Positions 1 through 11,800 are shown, numbered from the stretch's first letter. The stretch is 56,001 bases of DNA from an uncultured Flavobacteriales bacterium (GCA_938009745.1 CALLII010000012.1:1-56001); one strand, 5' to 3'. The notes: a model not told the origin generated them from the sequence alone. Made by a program: numbers and translations.

Positions 1-3000
1 ACTAACACTAGTGAAAGAAGAAAAGCTATTAGCTGTTTTAGGTCCACCAATTGCTTGAGGATATAAATTCCTATACAACCTGTAAGTAAATCTTTGATCA
101 ACTGTGTTGGAGGTTAATTCTCTTCCGCAGGCATTTCTAAATGGTAATGCAGCTTGTAAATGATCTCTTGCTCCAAAAGCATACCTTTTTGCTAAGGAAT
201 CCATATATACTACTACTTCATTAGAAGAAATAATTCGCACAAATCTTTTAGGCATTACTAAAGTATTTACGGTAGAAGCTATATTGATACCACCATAATA
301 GTATCTAGTAAAATAGTAGGTTTCGGTAGTGTCAAAATAATAGACCGACTCATCCCAAGAGATATAAACAGAATCAAATTCAGTATAAGGCTTATATTCA
401 GCAGGATCAAATTTAGGGGTAATAGGTGTAGCTGGATTACTTGTTGAGCCTGCATCAAGATAAGAGAAACCAATGTCCATCCAAAAAACTCTTGAGCAAC
501 TTCTCCAACCATAGTTGTCAGTTCTTCTAGATATTCTTTCTGATTCGTGATCGATTTCTATTTGTGCGCCCCTGTAAATACAAGTAGGAATAGCTGCTTT
601 AGTAGCAAGATTATCATAAGCTAAAAGTTGTGCATTTATGTTATAATCACGGTATTGATCTCCATACATTATGAATTCCAATTCAATAGTATCATTAGTA
701 AAGACAGAGCTTCCTGCGTCACCTCCAAATTGATATAATGGATTACCTGTAGCAGTTCGCATACTATTTCTTAAGGCTGATAAATCTAGCCTTAGGGTTT
801 TTTCTGTGGTACTTTGAGTACTTTTTGTTACAGTAAAGTTGGTAAAAGTGAATGTGCTACCAGAACTAACATCTTTTATAGTAACATTATTTCCAGTCGT
901 TAAATACTCTATTGGATCTACAGTTGAAGCTAAGTGTGTATAGTTTATATCAAAAAACAAATTATCCAGAGCTGTATCTTGAACAACAATAGTGGCCGAA
1001 AGCCGAATAGAATCAAAAGGATGAACTTTATCTAAAACTACACCAGGAGTGTTTTCATTTACTTTAGTGGCTCTTGTTTCATCTGTCCAACCAAACGTAG
1101 CTCTTTGCAGTTTTTGGGAAATGATATTATATCCCTTAATCCTAGAATCACAATCTTTTATAATTGTAAGTGTTCCACAACCAATAGGCGAAACATAACA
1201 AGGGTCTGTAATGTCTCCCGAATCTATCCACACAAAAGAGCTGGCTTCAATCACTAATTCAGAACAAGTATCAAGATTTAAAGAACAATCATTTACAAAA
1301 TCTAAAGTAAAATTATCATCACTATTATTTGAACCTCTCATTCTATCAGTAAATACGCTTATTGTATCAAATGTAGCTCCAGGTTTTGTAATGATGTTAT
1401 AATTTACAGCACCATTATTAGTTACTCCATTCCATACAATATTAACTGGCGAAGCAACAGAAACACCTTTCGGCACTATAAACCTTTTTTCTAAACGTAC
1501 TTTTGTCCAATCAAATCGAGCAAACTGTGCCCATTCATTAAAGTTTATGGAAAATGGTGTTCCATTTGAAGCACTTGTAGATGAGGATAAAGTCCTCGAA
1601 TTGAAATCAAGATATTGATAATAACTTTGTCTACGAAACTGGTTCATAGGTTCACCACACATATTATTGAAATCAACATATAAAGCTTTGTGAGCATAGA
1701 AATAAATTATTTTCCTTCCACTTGTTCCTGTATTACAAGTAAAGTTTGGCCCAATGTTTCGATAAAATACTTCTACTGTAATGGAGCTATCCGATTTTAA
1801 ATCGTTTATGAATCCATCCCCATTTTCATCAGTTAATCCTCCGTTACTATAATCTGCTGCAGTAAGTGAATCTACCAATGGATATAGACCAAAAGCTCCA
1901 GCCTTAAATGGAACATTTTGTCCATTGATAAGTACTGAGTCATAAATTTTTGTATTAGGAAAAGAAGCAGGATTGTACATGGTACTATTGTTCCTTACCA
2001 TAGGTAACTGAATCACTAAATCAAAGGCATAATCGGCTAAAGTACCAGTAGCATTTTGACTATTTCTTACTGTAAAAGAGTAGCTTTTATTTAATAAACA
2101 GTAATCCGTTAGGTTGGAGCTAGTAGCTACATAAGAAATCACAGGATTAGAAACCACAATAGTTCCTAGAGTAGTAATTCTAGTAGCTTGACAACTATTA
2201 CCTTCGCATCCCCATGTTAATTCTACATCAGAATCTATAGAACGTGATGTGGATGGGCAGTTTATAAATTCAACCGAATCTGAAAAGTAAAATACATTAT
2301 TTGTTGGGCTCAATGGAGAGCCTCCAAAATCAGGTATTTTAAATTTATAAAGAATACTATCTCCTGTTAAAGATAGTGAACTTGTTCCTCCTGAGACCCA
2401 AAATATATCATGGTATAATTTTTCAACTATAACTTCAACAGAATCTATATCCCCAACAAGTGAAGTATAATCTACCTTAAAAGTTCGTATATATTTTTGG
2501 CCTAGTACCAACTGAGAAAGATCAACCCCAATTTGATTTCCAGTATTAGTATTAACAAATCCAGTTAAAATAACATTAGGTTGATCAGCATTTATTTGAG
2601 CAGAAATAACAGTATTGCCAAGTGGTAAGCCAAATGAATCGAAAAGTGTGAATTGAAGCGAACTAGAAACAGAACTACAATTAGACTTAATTAAAAACTC
2701 AATAGTATCTACTCCACCAATAGGAATTGTTATAAATTCAAATTCAGGAGCATTTTTATTTGTAGTGTCTACAATTGTAATATTAGAGTTTGGAATAAGT
2801 GACACAAACTCAAAGTTGTTTGTAAGGTTTGTTTCTAACTTTACATTACTAGCCCCATTAACAGAGTAAACTATCACATAAACCGTATCCGCTTCTCCAC
2901 AAGTAACTATAGAAGTAGGTACACTATTCCCAAAAATATCTGTTTGAGAAAATGAATAACTAGATATAATAGTCATTATAGAAATAACTATTAATTGGTA

Positions 3001-3018
3001 CAAAGACCTAAAATTCAT
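1..3018 (-). CDS. Large secreted cell-surface protein, N-terminal part (partial, runs off left edge)
   Basis: I read an uninterrupted minus-strand frame from an ATG at 3018 to base 1, at least 1006 residues with no stop, so the gene continues off the window. The N-terminus (MNFRSLYQLIVISIMTII then SSYSFSQ) is a typical Bacteroidota Sec signal peptide ending in S-Q. The rest is Ser/Thr/Asn-rich and beta-strand-like, with paired cysteines (for example around WGCEGNSCQ) and one calcium-loop-like DENGDGFIND segment. This resembles very large surface adhesins or gliding-associated proteins exported by T9SS. The C-terminal sorting domain that would prove it lies outside the window. No enzymatic motif was recognised. 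It follows fabF on the same strand after about 105 bases and is probably a separate unit. The reading frame is sure; the function is only inferred. Confidence 0.85.
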   Translation of the reverse strand, partial: MNFRSLYQLIVISIMTIISSYSFSQTDIFGNSVPTSIVTCGEADTVYVIVYSVNGASNVKLETNLTNNFEFVSLIPNSNITIVDTTNKNAPEFEFITIPIGGVDTIEFLIKSNCSSVSSSLQFTLFDSFGLPLGNTVISAQINADQPNVILTGFVNTNTGNQIGVDLSQLVLGQKYIRTFKVDYTSLVGDIDSVEVIVEKLYHDIFWVSGGTSSLSLTGDSILYKFKIPDFGGSPLSPTNNVFYFSDSVEFINCPSTSRSIDSDVELTWGCEGNSCQATRITTLGTIVVSNPVISYVATSSNLTDYCLLNKSYSFTVRNSQNATGTLADYAFDLVIQLPMVRNNSTMYNPASFPNTKIYDSVLINGQNVPFKAGAFGLYPLVDSLTAADYSNGGLTDENGDGFINDLKSDSSITVEVFYRNIGPNFTCNTGTSGRKIIYFYAHKALYVDFNNMCGEPMNQFRRQSYYQYLDFNSRTLSSSTSASNGTPFSINFNEWAQFARFDWTKVRLEKRFIVPKGVSVASPVNIVWNGVTNNGAVNYNIITKPGATFDTISVFTDRMRGSNNSDDNFTLDFVNDCSLNLDTCSELVIEASSFVWIDSGDITDPCYVSPIGCGTLTIIKDCDSRIKGYNIISQKLQRATFGWTDETRATKVNENTPGVVLDKVHPFDSIRLSATIVVQDTALDNLFFDINYTHLASTVDPIEYLTTGNNVTIKDVSSGSTFTFTNFTVTKSTQSTTEKTLRLDLSALRNSMRTATGNPLYQFGGDAGSSVFTNDTIELEFIMYGDQYRDYNINAQLLAYDNLATKAAIPTCIYRGAQIEIDHESERISRRTDNYGWRSCSRVFWMDIGFSYLDAGSTSNPATPITPKFDPAEYKPYTEFDSVYISWDESVYYFDTTETYYFTRYYYGGINIASTVNTLVMPKRFVRIISSNEVVVYMDSLAKRYAFGARDHLQAALPFRNACGRELTSNTVDQRFTYRLYRNLYPQAIGGPKTANSFSSFTSVS

Positions 3019-3123
3019 ACTTAATTATTTGGTATTAAATACGAAAGTACTTCTATTTGGTTGGTTATTGAGTTAATTATATCTTATCTTTTAACTACAA
3101 GATGTTGATATAGTAAGTGTTAT

Positions 3124-4374
3124 TTACTTATACTTTTTGATAATTAAAGTGGCATTATGACCTCCAAATCCAAATGTATTTGATAGCGCATAATTCACTT
3201 CTCTTTCTTGAGCTTTATTGAATGTAAAATTCAATTTTTCGTCAAGTTCAGGATCCACTTCTGTGTGATTAATTGTAGGTGGAACAATATTTTCAGTCAC
3301 AGCTAAAACACAAGCAAGAGCTTCAATAACACCAGCAGCACCTAATAGGTGACCAGTCATTGATTTTGTTGAGCTAATGTTTAGGTTGTAAGCATGTTCT
3401 CCAAATACTTTTTGAATCGCTTTGGATTCTGCAATATCTCCAAGTGGAGTAGAAGTACCGTGTACGTTAATATAGTCAATCGCACTTGGTTCAATATTGG
3501 CCTCTCTAAGAGCTTCATTCATTGAATTACGAGCGCCTAATCCTTCTGGATGTGGAGCAGTAATATGATGTGCATCACCTGATGCGCCACCTCCAACTAC
3601 TTCTGCATAAATTTTGGCTCCTCTTGCAATGGCATGGTCATATTCTTCAAGCATCATAGCCCCTGAACCTTCACCTAATACAAATCCATTTCTATTTTTA
3701 TCAAATGGTCTTGAGGCTGTCTGTGGACTCTCATTACTTTGTGATAATGCATGCATAGCATTGAACCCACCAACACCTGTTTCGGTAACAGCAGCTTCAG
3801 ATCCACCAGCAAGAATAGCGTTAGCTTTTCCTAATCTGATGTAATTAAAAGCATCAATTAAAGCATTGGTTGAGGAAGCACAAGCCGATACCGTGGCAAA
3901 GTTTGGCCCCATAAAACCATATTTAATTGAAATGTGACCTGCAGCAATATCTGCAATCATTTTTGGTATAAAAAAAGGGTTGAATTTTGGTGTTCCATCT
4001 CCACTAAAAAAGTTTTCACACTCGTCTTGTAAAGTTTTTAGACCCCCAATTCCTGCTCCCCAAATTACACCTATTCTAGTTGTATCAACTTCTTCTAAAT
4101 TCATTCCTGAATCTAATACAGCCTCATCTGCTGTAACAATAGCATATTGAGAAAATACATCTAGTTTTCTTGCTTCTTTTCTGTGAAGATGATCTTCTAT
4201 ATTGAAGTTCTTTATTTCACAAGCAAATTGTGTTTTGAATTTCTCGGCATTAAATTTAGTAATTTTTGCTGCCCCTGAAACTCCTTTTTTCAAGGAATCA
4301 AAATAATCGGAAGCATTATTCCCAATTGGGGTTAATGCTCCGATTCCAGTTATTACAACTCTTTTTAATTCCAT
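3124..4374 (-). CDS. fabF: 3-oxoacyl-ACP synthase II (FabF/KAS II)
   Basis: Condenses malonyl-ACP with acyl-ACP in cytosolic fatty-acid elongation. At 416 residues it has the usual family length. The nucleophile Cys165 sits in TVSACASSTNAL, the first catalytic His305 in NVHGTSTPLGD and the second, His342, in STKSMTGHLLGAAG, with Lys337 just before it. The glycine-rich C-terminus (NTFGFGGHNATLI) is also typical. The start is the ATG at 4374, 12 bases after the acpP stop, so the two are cotranscribed and enzyme and carrier are made together. Nothing unusual is visible. Confidence 0.97.
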   Translation of the reverse strand: MELKRVVITGIGALTPIGNNASDYFDSLKKGVSGAAKITKFNAEKFKTQFACEIKNFNIEDHLHRKEARKLDVFSQYAIVTADEAVLDSGMNLEEVDTTRIGVIWGAGIGGLKTLQDECENFFSGDGTPKFNPFFIPKMIADIAAGHISIKYGFMGPNFATVSACASSTNALIDAFNYIRLGKANAILAGGSEAAVTETGVGGFNAMHALSQSNESPQTASRPFDKNRNGFVLGEGSGAMMLEEYDHAIARGAKIYAEVVGGGASGDAHHITAPHPEGLGARNSMNEALREANIEPSAIDYINVHGTSTPLGDIAESKAIQKVFGEHAYNLNISSTKSMTGHLLGAAGVIEALACVLAVTENIVPPTINHTEVDPELDEKLNFTFNKAQEREVNYALSNTFGFGGHNATLIIKKYK

Positions 4375-4386
4375 AGGAAGCTAATT

Positions 4387-4620
4387 TTATTTAGCGTCAT
4401 TAATGAATGTTACTGCATCTCCAACTGTAGCAATTTTTTCTGCTTGGTCGTCTGGTATTGCAATATTGAATTCTTTTTCAAATTCCATGATTAGTTCAAC
4501 AGTATCCAATGAATCTGCTCCTAAATCGTTTGTAAAGTTAGACTCTAGAGTTACTTCAGATGCATCTACACCTAATTTATCTACTATAATCGCTACTACT
4601 TTATCTTGTATTTCTGCCAT
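4387..4620 (-). CDS. acpP: Acyl carrier protein
   Basis: Small acidic carrier of the growing acyl chain in fatty-acid synthesis. Ser37 in the [10 protein letters not shown] motif is the 4'-phosphopantetheine attachment site. I chose the ATG at 4620 (77 residues, [10 protein letters not shown]...), which matches the usual ACP length. An upstream in-frame ATG at 4653 would add 11 basic residues foreign to the family, and it lies inside the putative promoter. First gene of an acpP-fabF pair. Confidence 0.96.
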   Translation of the reverse strand: MAEIQDKVVAIIVDKLGVDASEVTLESNFTNDLGADSLDTVELIMEFEKEFNIAIPDDQAEKIATVGDAVTFINDAK

Positions 4621-4650
4621 TTTCTTTTTTATTTTAATGTTTAGATTGTG

Positions 4651-4681
4651 CAAATAAAATTAATTAATTCCTATTAACCAA
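4651..4681 (-). promoter_or_regulatory. Putative acpP promoter (Bacteroidota type)
   Basis: On the minus strand a TTG (4681-4679) is followed after 20 bases by TTTATTTG (4658-4651), seven of eight matches to the Bacteroidota -7 box TAnnTTTG. The spacing fits the known 17-23 base range. A transcript would begin near 4643, leaving a leader of roughly 20 bases before the ATG at 4620. That supports the shorter acpP start. Confidence 0.4.
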
Positions 4682-4727
4682 GAATTCGCACACTACTTTC
4701 TTAACAAAGTCTGTTCCAAAAAGATTT

Positions 4728-5468
4728 TTATGCCTTCGCTTTAATCAGCTCTCTGTTCATTCTTGCTATGTTATCAAGGGATATCCCTTTAGGACATTCT
4801 ACTTCACAAGCCCCTGTATTTGTACAGTTTCCGAATCCTTCGATATCCATTTGGTTTACCATGTTTATTACTCTGTCTTTAGCTTCAACTTGCCCTTGTG
4901 GCAGTAATGCGTATTGAGACACTTTGGCAGAAACAAATAACATTGCTGACGAATTTTTACAAGTCGCTACACATGCTCCACATCCAATACATGTTGCTGC
5001 ATCCATTGCTAAATCAGCATCAGCCTTAGGAATTGGTAATGAGTTTGCATCTTGCGTATTTCCAGAAGTATTTACCGAAATATATCCTCCAGCTTGCTGA
5101 ATTCTATCAAAAGCACCTCTATCTACCATTAAATCCTTTACCACAGGAAATGAATTTGCTCTAAAAGGTTCAATATGGATAGTTTCTCCATCTTTGAACA
5201 TTCTCATGTGCAACTGGCAAGTTGTAACTCTTCTATCAGGTCCGTGAGCCTCTCCGTTAATGTACATAGAGCACATTCCACAAATTCCTTCTCTACAATC
5301 ATGATCAAATGCAACAGGCTCTTCTCCTTTTTCAATTAATTCATCATTAAGAATATCCATCATTTCAAGAAAGGACATGTGTCCTTCTATATTAGAAATA
5401 GGATATGTTACCATTTTTCCTGGTGACTTAGCATCTTTTTGACGCCATATTTTAAGTGTTAAATTCAT
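4728..5468 (-). CDS. sdhB: Succinate dehydrogenase/fumarate reductase iron-sulfur subunit
   Basis: Electron-transfer subunit linking the flavoprotein to membrane quinone. At 246 residues it shows the N-terminal [2Fe-2S] ligands ([12 protein letters not shown] and a later TTCQLH) and two C-terminal cysteine clusters, [11 protein letters not shown] and [15 protein letters not shown], which bind the 4Fe and 3Fe centres. It lies five bases after sdhA and ends the sdhCAB operon. The gene order C-A-B and the subunit lengths match the Wolinella/Bacteroides type B enzyme, so the direction of the reaction in vivo cannot be told from sequence. Confidence 0.95.
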   Translation of the reverse strand: MNLTLKIWRQKDAKSPGKMVTYPISNIEGHMSFLEMMDILNDELIEKGEEPVAFDHDCREGICGMCSMYINGEAHGPDRRVTTCQLHMRMFKDGETIHIEPFRANSFPVVKDLMVDRGAFDRIQQAGGYISVNTSGNTQDANSLPIPKADADLAMDAATCIGCGACVATCKNSSAMLFVSAKVSQYALLPQGQVEAKDRVINMVNQMDIEGFGNCTNTGACEVECPKGISLDNIARMNRELIKAKA

Positions 5469-5473
5469 ATCAA

Positions 5474-7489
5474 TTATTTATAAGATCTTTGCTTTAACTC
5501 AATATTTTCGTATTTCAATTCTTCTTTGTGAAGTACTGCATCTGACGGTAAACCTTTATATTCCCATGCAGAAACAAATGTATAGTTTTCATCATCTCTT
5601 TTTGCTTCTCCTTTTTGTGGACCATCAATTTCAACAGACTCTTCTCTAAAGTGTCCTCCACAAGATTCTTCTCTTGTAAGTGCATCTTTAGCAAATAGTT
5701 CTCCTAGTTCAAGGAAATCTGCTACTCTTCCAGCTTTTTCAAGCTCTCTGTTTACTTCGTGAGTTCCTCCTGGTACTCTTACGTTTTTCCAGAAATCTGC
5801 TCTTAGTTCTTGAATTTCAGCAATCGCTTCTTTCAATCCAGTTTCATTTCTAGACATCCCAACTTTGTTCCAGATAATGTTACCAAGTTTTTTGTGAAAA
5901 TAATCTACAGCTTTTGTTCCGCCAGTATTTACTAACTTATCAAGGGTATCTTTCACTGAGTTTTCTGCTTCTTCAAATGCAGTAGTATCTGTCGGTATAG
6001 CTCCAGTTCTAATATCATGAGATAAATAATCTCCTATTGTGTAAGGAAGTACGAAATATCCATCAGCTAATCCCTGCATTAACGCAGATGCTCCAAGTCT
6101 ATTTGCTCCGTGATCAGAGAAGTTTGCTTCTCCAATTGCGTAACAACCTTTTACAGTAGTCATCAAGTTGTAATCTACCCACAATCCCCCCATGGTATAG
6201 TGAGTTGCTGGATAAATCATCATTGGTGTTTTGTATGGATCCTCATCTACAATTTTCTCATACATCTGGAATAAGTTACCGTATTTTGCTTCTACAATAT
6301 CTTTTCCTAAATCATAAATTCTCTGAGCAGAAGCATTTTCTTCATTATGAATTTTTGCTTGCTCTTTTCCGTATCTTTCAATAGCCGATTTAAAATCTAA
6401 ATAAACTGCCTCTCCAGTTTTGTTTACTCCAAATCCAGCATCACACCTTTCTTTTGCAGCTCTAGACGCTACATCTCTTGGTACTAAGTTTCCAAATGCA
6501 GGATATCTTCTTTCCAAGTAATAATCTCTTTCATCTTCAGATAAATCGGTTGGCTTTTTCTTTCCTTCACGGATAGCCTTTACATCTTCTAATTTTGCAG
6601 GAACCCAAATTCTTCCGTCATTTCTTAATGACTCAGACATCAATGTTAATTTAGATTGATAATCTCCCGATCTTGGAATACAAGTTGGGTGAATTTGTGT
6701 AAAACAAGGGTTAGCAAAGTAAGCTCCTTTTTTGTGCGTTTTCCATGCGGCAGTTACGTTACTTCCCATTGCATTAGTAGAAAGGAAATATAAGTTTCCA
6801 TATCCTCCAGATGCTATTACAACTGCGTGAGCTGAGTGTCTTTCTAGTTCTCCAGTAATGAGGTTACGAGCAATAATCCCTCTTGCTTTACCATCAACCT
6901 TTACTATATCCAACATTTCGTGTCTGTTGTACATTTCAATTTTACCTCTTGCAATTTGTCTGTTCATTGCTGAGTATGCTCCGAGTAATAACTGTTGTCC
7001 AGTTTGTCCTTTTGCATAAAAAGTTCTTGAAACTAATACTCCTCCAAAAGATCTGTTATCCAACAATCCTCCATAATCTCTTGCAAATGGAACTCCTTGG
7101 GCTACACATTGATCAATTATATTAGATGATACTTCTGCAAGTCTGTAGACGTTTGCCTCTCTAGATCTGTAATCACCACCTTTTACTGTATCGTAAAATA
7201 AACGGTAATTAGAATCTCCATCTCCTTGGTAATTCTTGGCTGCATTAATTCCACCTTGTGCCGCAATTGAATGGGCTCTTCTTGGTGAATCTTGGTAACA
7301 AAATGCTTTTACATTATAACCTTGCTCGGCAAGTGTAGCTGAGGCAGAACCACCAGCAAGACCAGTACCAATTACGATAATGTCAATTTTTCTTTTGTTA
7401 GCAGGGTTTACTAAGTCAATTTTATCTTTATAAGTTGTCCATTTATCTTTTAATGGACCTCCTGGGACTTTTGAATCAAGTGTACTCAT
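5474..7489 (-). CDS. sdhA: Succinate dehydrogenase/fumarate reductase flavoprotein subunit
   Basis: Catalytic FAD subunit that interconverts succinate and fumarate. It has an N-terminal Rossmann motif ([19 protein letters not shown]), the flavin-attachment region [14 protein letters not shown] and a C-terminal [13 protein letters not shown] stretch typical of the family. I chose the ATG at 7489 (671 residues, MSTLDSK...). The longer frame from 7525 adds 12 non-family residues and overlaps sdhC. The chosen start lies seven bases beyond the sdhC stop, so the genes are translationally close. Confidence 0.95.
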   Translation of the reverse strand: MSTLDSKVPGGPLKDKWTTYKDKIDLVNPANKRKIDIIVIGTGLAGGSASATLAEQGYNVKAFCYQDSPRRAHSIAAQGGINAAKNYQGDGDSNYRLFYDTVKGGDYRSREANVYRLAEVSSNIIDQCVAQGVPFARDYGGLLDNRSFGGVLVSRTFYAKGQTGQQLLLGAYSAMNRQIARGKIEMYNRHEMLDIVKVDGKARGIIARNLITGELERHSAHAVVIASGGYGNLYFLSTNAMGSNVTAAWKTHKKGAYFANPCFTQIHPTCIPRSGDYQSKLTLMSESLRNDGRIWVPAKLEDVKAIREGKKKPTDLSEDERDYYLERRYPAFGNLVPRDVASRAAKERCDAGFGVNKTGEAVYLDFKSAIERYGKEQAKIHNEENASAQRIYDLGKDIVEAKYGNLFQMYEKIVDEDPYKTPMMIYPATHYTMGGLWVDYNLMTTVKGCYAIGEANFSDHGANRLGASALMQGLADGYFVLPYTIGDYLSHDIRTGAIPTDTTAFEEAENSVKDTLDKLVNTGGTKAVDYFHKKLGNIIWNKVGMSRNETGLKEAIAEIQELRADFWKNVRVPGGTHEVNRELEKAGRVADFLELGELFAKDALTREESCGGHFREESVEIDGPQKGEAKRDDENYTFVSAWEYKGLPSDAVLHKEELKYENIELKQRSYK

Positions 7490-7496
7490 AGTCTTA

Positions 7497-8180
7497 TTAA
7501 TGTTGTAAATGATGATAAATTGCAATGAAAATGAATCCTAATGGAACAACTATTGCAAAAGCGTTTCCGAATTTTTTGATAAAGTTTTTTCCTTTGCTGA
7601 CTCCAACTGACTGGAAAGACGATTGAAATCCATGCATCAAATGAAGGGCTAATAGCACAAATGAGATGATATAAATAATTACTCTGATTGGGTCTTCAAA
7701 TTTCATGACCAACTCTTCATAATATCTATATCCACTGTTTGGGTCATTTGGATTAATCAATCCTGTCATGTCTCCACCAGCATATTTCACTGTCATTTCA
7801 TGAACCCAAAAATCGTAAAAGTGTAATCCTAAAAATGCTAACACTACTAATCCAGTAACAATCATGTTTCTTGATATCCAAGATGAATTTGTTCCTGGTT
7901 TGCTATAGGCATACTTTACAGATCTTGCACTTCTATTTTGTAATTCAAGAACAATCCCCATAATAAAGTGAAAAAACACAGCAAATATTAATACTGGTTG
8001 TAGTGCAAATTGAACAACTGGATTAGTTCCCATGAATTGAGACACTTCATTAAACATATCTGGGCTCACAACTGAGAGCATATTGATTGTTAAATGCTGA
8101 AGCAGGAAAAACATTAGAAAGAATCCTGATAGAGCCATTAATATTTTTCGGCCTATTGTAGTGAATTTTGATTTAGACAT
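7497..8180 (-). CDS. sdhC: Succinate dehydrogenase cytochrome b subunit, type B
   Basis: Membrane anchor that carries heme b and passes electrons to or from quinone. The 227-residue protein has about five hydrophobic segments. Histidines lie in or near them ([39 protein letters not shown]), as expected for a single-subunit di-heme anchor. It is the first gene of the operon, and no separate sdhD is present, as is normal for this enzyme type. An 8-base TATTTTTG on the minus strand at 8258-8251 could be its -7 promoter box, but no -33 TTG is seen at the right distance. Confidence 0.92.
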   Translation of the reverse strand: MSKSKFTTIGRKILMALSGFFLMFFLLQHLTINMLSVVSPDMFNEVSQFMGTNPVVQFALQPVLIFAVFFHFIMGIVLELQNRSARSVKYAYSKPGTNSSWISRNMIVTGLVVLAFLGLHFYDFWVHEMTVKYAGGDMTGLINPNDPNSGYRYYEELVMKFEDPIRVIIYIISFVLLALHLMHGFQSSFQSVGVSKGKNFIKKFGNAFAIVVPLGFIFIAIYHHLQH

Positions 8181-8303
8181 TTTTGAAATTAGTTTTTTCT
8201 TAAGTGTAGTAAAAGTAACTTTTGCTTAAATTTAAAGCAAGTATTAAACACAAAAATACGTTATTTATATAGATTCTTGATAAAAACTTTATCTTTGGTT
8301 CCA

Positions 8304-8825
8304 ATGAATTTTATTGATATTTTTATTCTGGGTATTTTAATTTGGTTTGGATACAAAGGCTTTAGGAAAGGTCTTGTTTTTGAATTAGTTAGTATAATCG
8401 CTTTGGCATTAGGGATTTATGGTGGTTTAAAATTTTCTGACACCACAGCCGAGTATTTAGCATCCTATATAGATTCTGAATATTTAGAAATAATTTCTTT
8501 TACAGTCACTTTTTTAGTCATTCTTCTTTTGGTTTTTGCTGCAGGTAAAGTAGTAGAAAAAATAATAAATCTTGTTGCCCTAAAATTAGTGAACAAACTC
8601 CTTGGTGCTTTTTTTGCTATTATTAAAATAGGATTAGCATTAGCTGTACTCATTACTATAGTTGAGTCTTATGATCAAAAACTAGAATTTATTCCTAAAG
8701 AAGTTAAAAGCGAATCACTTACGTATGAGCCTTTGTTAAATGTAGCGAATACTGTTTTGCCAGAAATTGAAAAGAATAATTTATTTAAAGAGCTTAAGTC
8801 AACTTCCTTAGGAGAAACCGAATAA
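8304..8825 (+). CDS. CvpA family membrane protein
   Basis: Inner-membrane protein of the CvpA (colicin V production) family. About four hydrophobic helices are visible, starting with NFIDIFILGILIWFGYKGFR, the characteristic family opening (D-I followed by G-x-x-K-G). The ATG at 8304 gives 173 residues; a TTG at 8277 is possible but adds nine residues outside the family. Its role is poorly defined in general (envelope stress and cell-surface effects are reported for relatives). It reads into the next gene after about 30 bases and diverges from sdhC. Confidence 0.85.
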   Translation: MNFIDIFILGILIWFGYKGFRKGLVFELVSIIALALGIYGGLKFSDTTAEYLASYIDSEYLEIISFTVTFLVILLLVFAAGKVVEKIINLVALKLVNKLLGAFFAIIKIGLALAVLITIVESYDQKLEFIPKEVKSESLTYEPLLNVANTVLPEIEKNNLFKELKSTSLGETE

Positions 8826-8857
8826 GTAATTTGGTTTTTTGTAGATTTACTTTAATA

Positions 8858-11800
8858 ATGAAAATAAAGATTACATATTATTCAGCACTAATTCTTCTTT
8901 TAGTTTTGTTGTCCTATAATTCTCGAAGTCAGTTTTATAATGGTTCCTTTCAAGAGTTTGGAAAGAACAGAGTTCAGGAAACAACTTTCTTTTGGCAATA
9001 TTATGATTTTGAAAGATTTAAGGTTTATTTCTACGGAGATGGAGCTACAAATGCCGAATATGCAGCAAAATCTATTCACAAAAACTTACAGGAATTAGAG
9101 CTTTTTTTTGAAACTCAACTCGATTCTAAGTTTGATGTTTTGGTGTTTAATAAACATACTGATTTTAAACAAAGTAATGTTGGACTCACCAATGAGCTAT
9201 CGTCAAATGTGGGAGGAAGAAACTCAATTATTGGGAATAAAATATTTCTTTATTTTGAGCAAGACCATCCTGATTTTGACAAACAAATAAGAGCTGCATT
9301 AACTGAAGCTCTAGTGTCAAGAATGGTGAATCAAACTAGTTGGAAACAGGTAGTCAGAAATTCATCTGCAGTAGAAATGCCTAGTTGGTTTGCAGAAGGT
9401 TTGTATTCTTACATGGGTGAGAATTGGAGCGCAACTATCGAAACTGAAATAAAAGATGGAATTATTTCTGGGAGATATGATAAGCTTGGAAGGCTAGAAA
9501 ATATTGATGCTAAACATGCTGGTCATGCAATGTGGAATTATATTGCTCAAGTATATGGAGATGAGGTAATACCACAAATCATTTATTTATTGAGTGTTTC
9601 TAAGAGTTTTGAATCTAGTTTTAGGTTCGTTTTAGGAAAATCAACAAAGAGTTTAAACAATGATTTTGTTAACTATTACAAAAAGTCTTTTGAAGAAAAA
9701 GATGAGAACAAAGCTCAGCCATTACAACAAGAAATTGAAATAAAAAAGCGAAAGAAAAAAGGAAAAATTACTCAATTTTCACTTAGCCCTGATGGCACTA
9801 AATTAGCATATACAGCTAATGAAATTGGGAAATATAAAGTATGGATTTATGATATTCCAACAAAAACTTACACAAAAGTAAGGGCAAGAGGATTTAAAGC
9901 TGAGAGGGCTACAGACGAATCTTTTCCTTTAATTGATTGGCATCCAAATGGCAATACCCTTGCATTTATTGAGGAAACAGATGGAGAAGTTTATTTTAAT
10001 TTTTATGATCTTGAATCTAAAAAAACTACAAAAAGAGCTGTACAAAATGTAACCAAAGTAACCAGTTTTAGTTATAATGAAACAGGTACGCAATTTGTTT
10101 TTTCTGGAATTCAAAAAGGACAAACAGACCTATATCTATATACCATTATTGGAAATGGTTATAAAAAATTAACTGACGATTTTTCGGATGACAGAGATCC
10201 TCGATTTATTGAGAATTCGACTAAAATTATATTTTCATCTAACAGAAAAAATGATTCTTTATACGTTAAAGCACCAATAAAGCCTATTGCCAATTTGTAT
10301 GATATTTATATCTACGATTTAAATAAAAAGTTCCAACCAACATTAAAAAGAGTGACAAATACTCCTAATATTAATGAGATGGCTCCTTACGAGTTAGAAA
10401 GGTTTAAGTACACATATTTATCAGATGAAAATGGACTAATTAACAGATATGTTGCTGTTTTCGATAGCGTTATAGCTTCAGTAGATACAGTTATTAATTA
10501 TCGTTATTTTTCTAAATCATCTGAAGTAACCAACTATAACAAAGGAATTTCATCAATAGATTATTCTGATGTTACTTCTGAAGTTGGAATGGTACTGAAA
10601 GAAGATAACAAGTACCTTTTTTATAAAGGAGATCTTTCAATTGATCAGATTTCAGATAAAGAAACTGATGATGGTGAGGGTAACACTGAAATAAAAGAAT
10701 CTGAAAAAAGAAAGAGTACTGTTGAAATTATTTCAATTAAGCCTAAAACAACTGATGAAGAAGTGATAGAAATATCCAACTATCAATTTGAACGGGAAAA
10801 GCCAAAAGAGGAAGTCAAAAAGAAAGAAGATTTAGTGTTTTTGAATCCTGAAAATACCCTGACTAAGAAGGAACTAATAAGTTATGAATTTAGACTTCCA
10901 ACTAGAAAATTATATAACATTAATTTTACTTTAGATGAGGTCACATCTCAAATAGATAACAATTTTTTGAATGGAACCTATCAAGTTTTTAATCCTAATA
11001 ATCCAGTCTTTAATAATCAAAATGTGAACCTATTCAACATGGTTCAAATTAAAGATTTAATGGAAGATTATAGATTAATTGGAGGGGTAAATTTATCGTT
11101 TAACCTTCGTGACAATGATTACTTGCTTTCTTTCGAAGATTTATCTCAAAGATTTGATAAAAAATATCTGTTTACAAGGCAGGTATATTCTACTGACATT
11201 AATTTTATTCCTGTTCGTACTAGAATTCATGAATTTAAATACCGTTTGAAATATCCTTTTAACGAAATTTCTTCTTTGGCAGTTACATTTAATTTGAGGA
11301 ATGATAACACGATAATTTCTGCGTTAAATAGACAGACACTAGAAGCTGAAGGAACTTCTAGAAACATGGGTGGAGCAAAATTGGAGTACGTTCTTGATAA
11401 TACATTCGATAGAGGAATAAACCTAAGAGAAGGAACTAGATTAAAACTTTTTGGTGAATATTATCAAGAGATATATGAAGCTGAAACTGACTTTTTTGTT
11501 GTTGGAGCTGACATACGTCACTATCAAAAGATTCACAGAGAGATGATATTTGCAGGTAGAGTTGCAGCAAGCTCTTCTTTCGGAAATAGGAAACTTGTAT
11601 ACTATATGGGTGGTGTTGATGGTTGGTTAGGAGCAAGGTCTAATGAATCAATTGTTATTCCAACTGATCAAGGTTTTGCGTTTCAAACAATAGCTACTCC
11701 AATGAGAGGGTTTTTACAAACTACAAGATTTGGTAACAGCTTTGCAGTGGCTAACACAGAAGTTAGATGGCCAGTATTTGAGTATTTTAGTGAGTACCCA

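Noticed and set aside
1211-1402. Plus-strand frame of 63 residues and similar short frames inside 1-3018.
   Set aside because: The whole region is one open minus-strand coding frame with signal peptide; the short frames are its shadows.
8221-8240. Near-palindrome TTGCTT...AAGCAA upstream of sdhC as an operator.
   Set aside because: Arms of six bases in AT-rich DNA are easily found by chance, and no regulator or second copy supports it.
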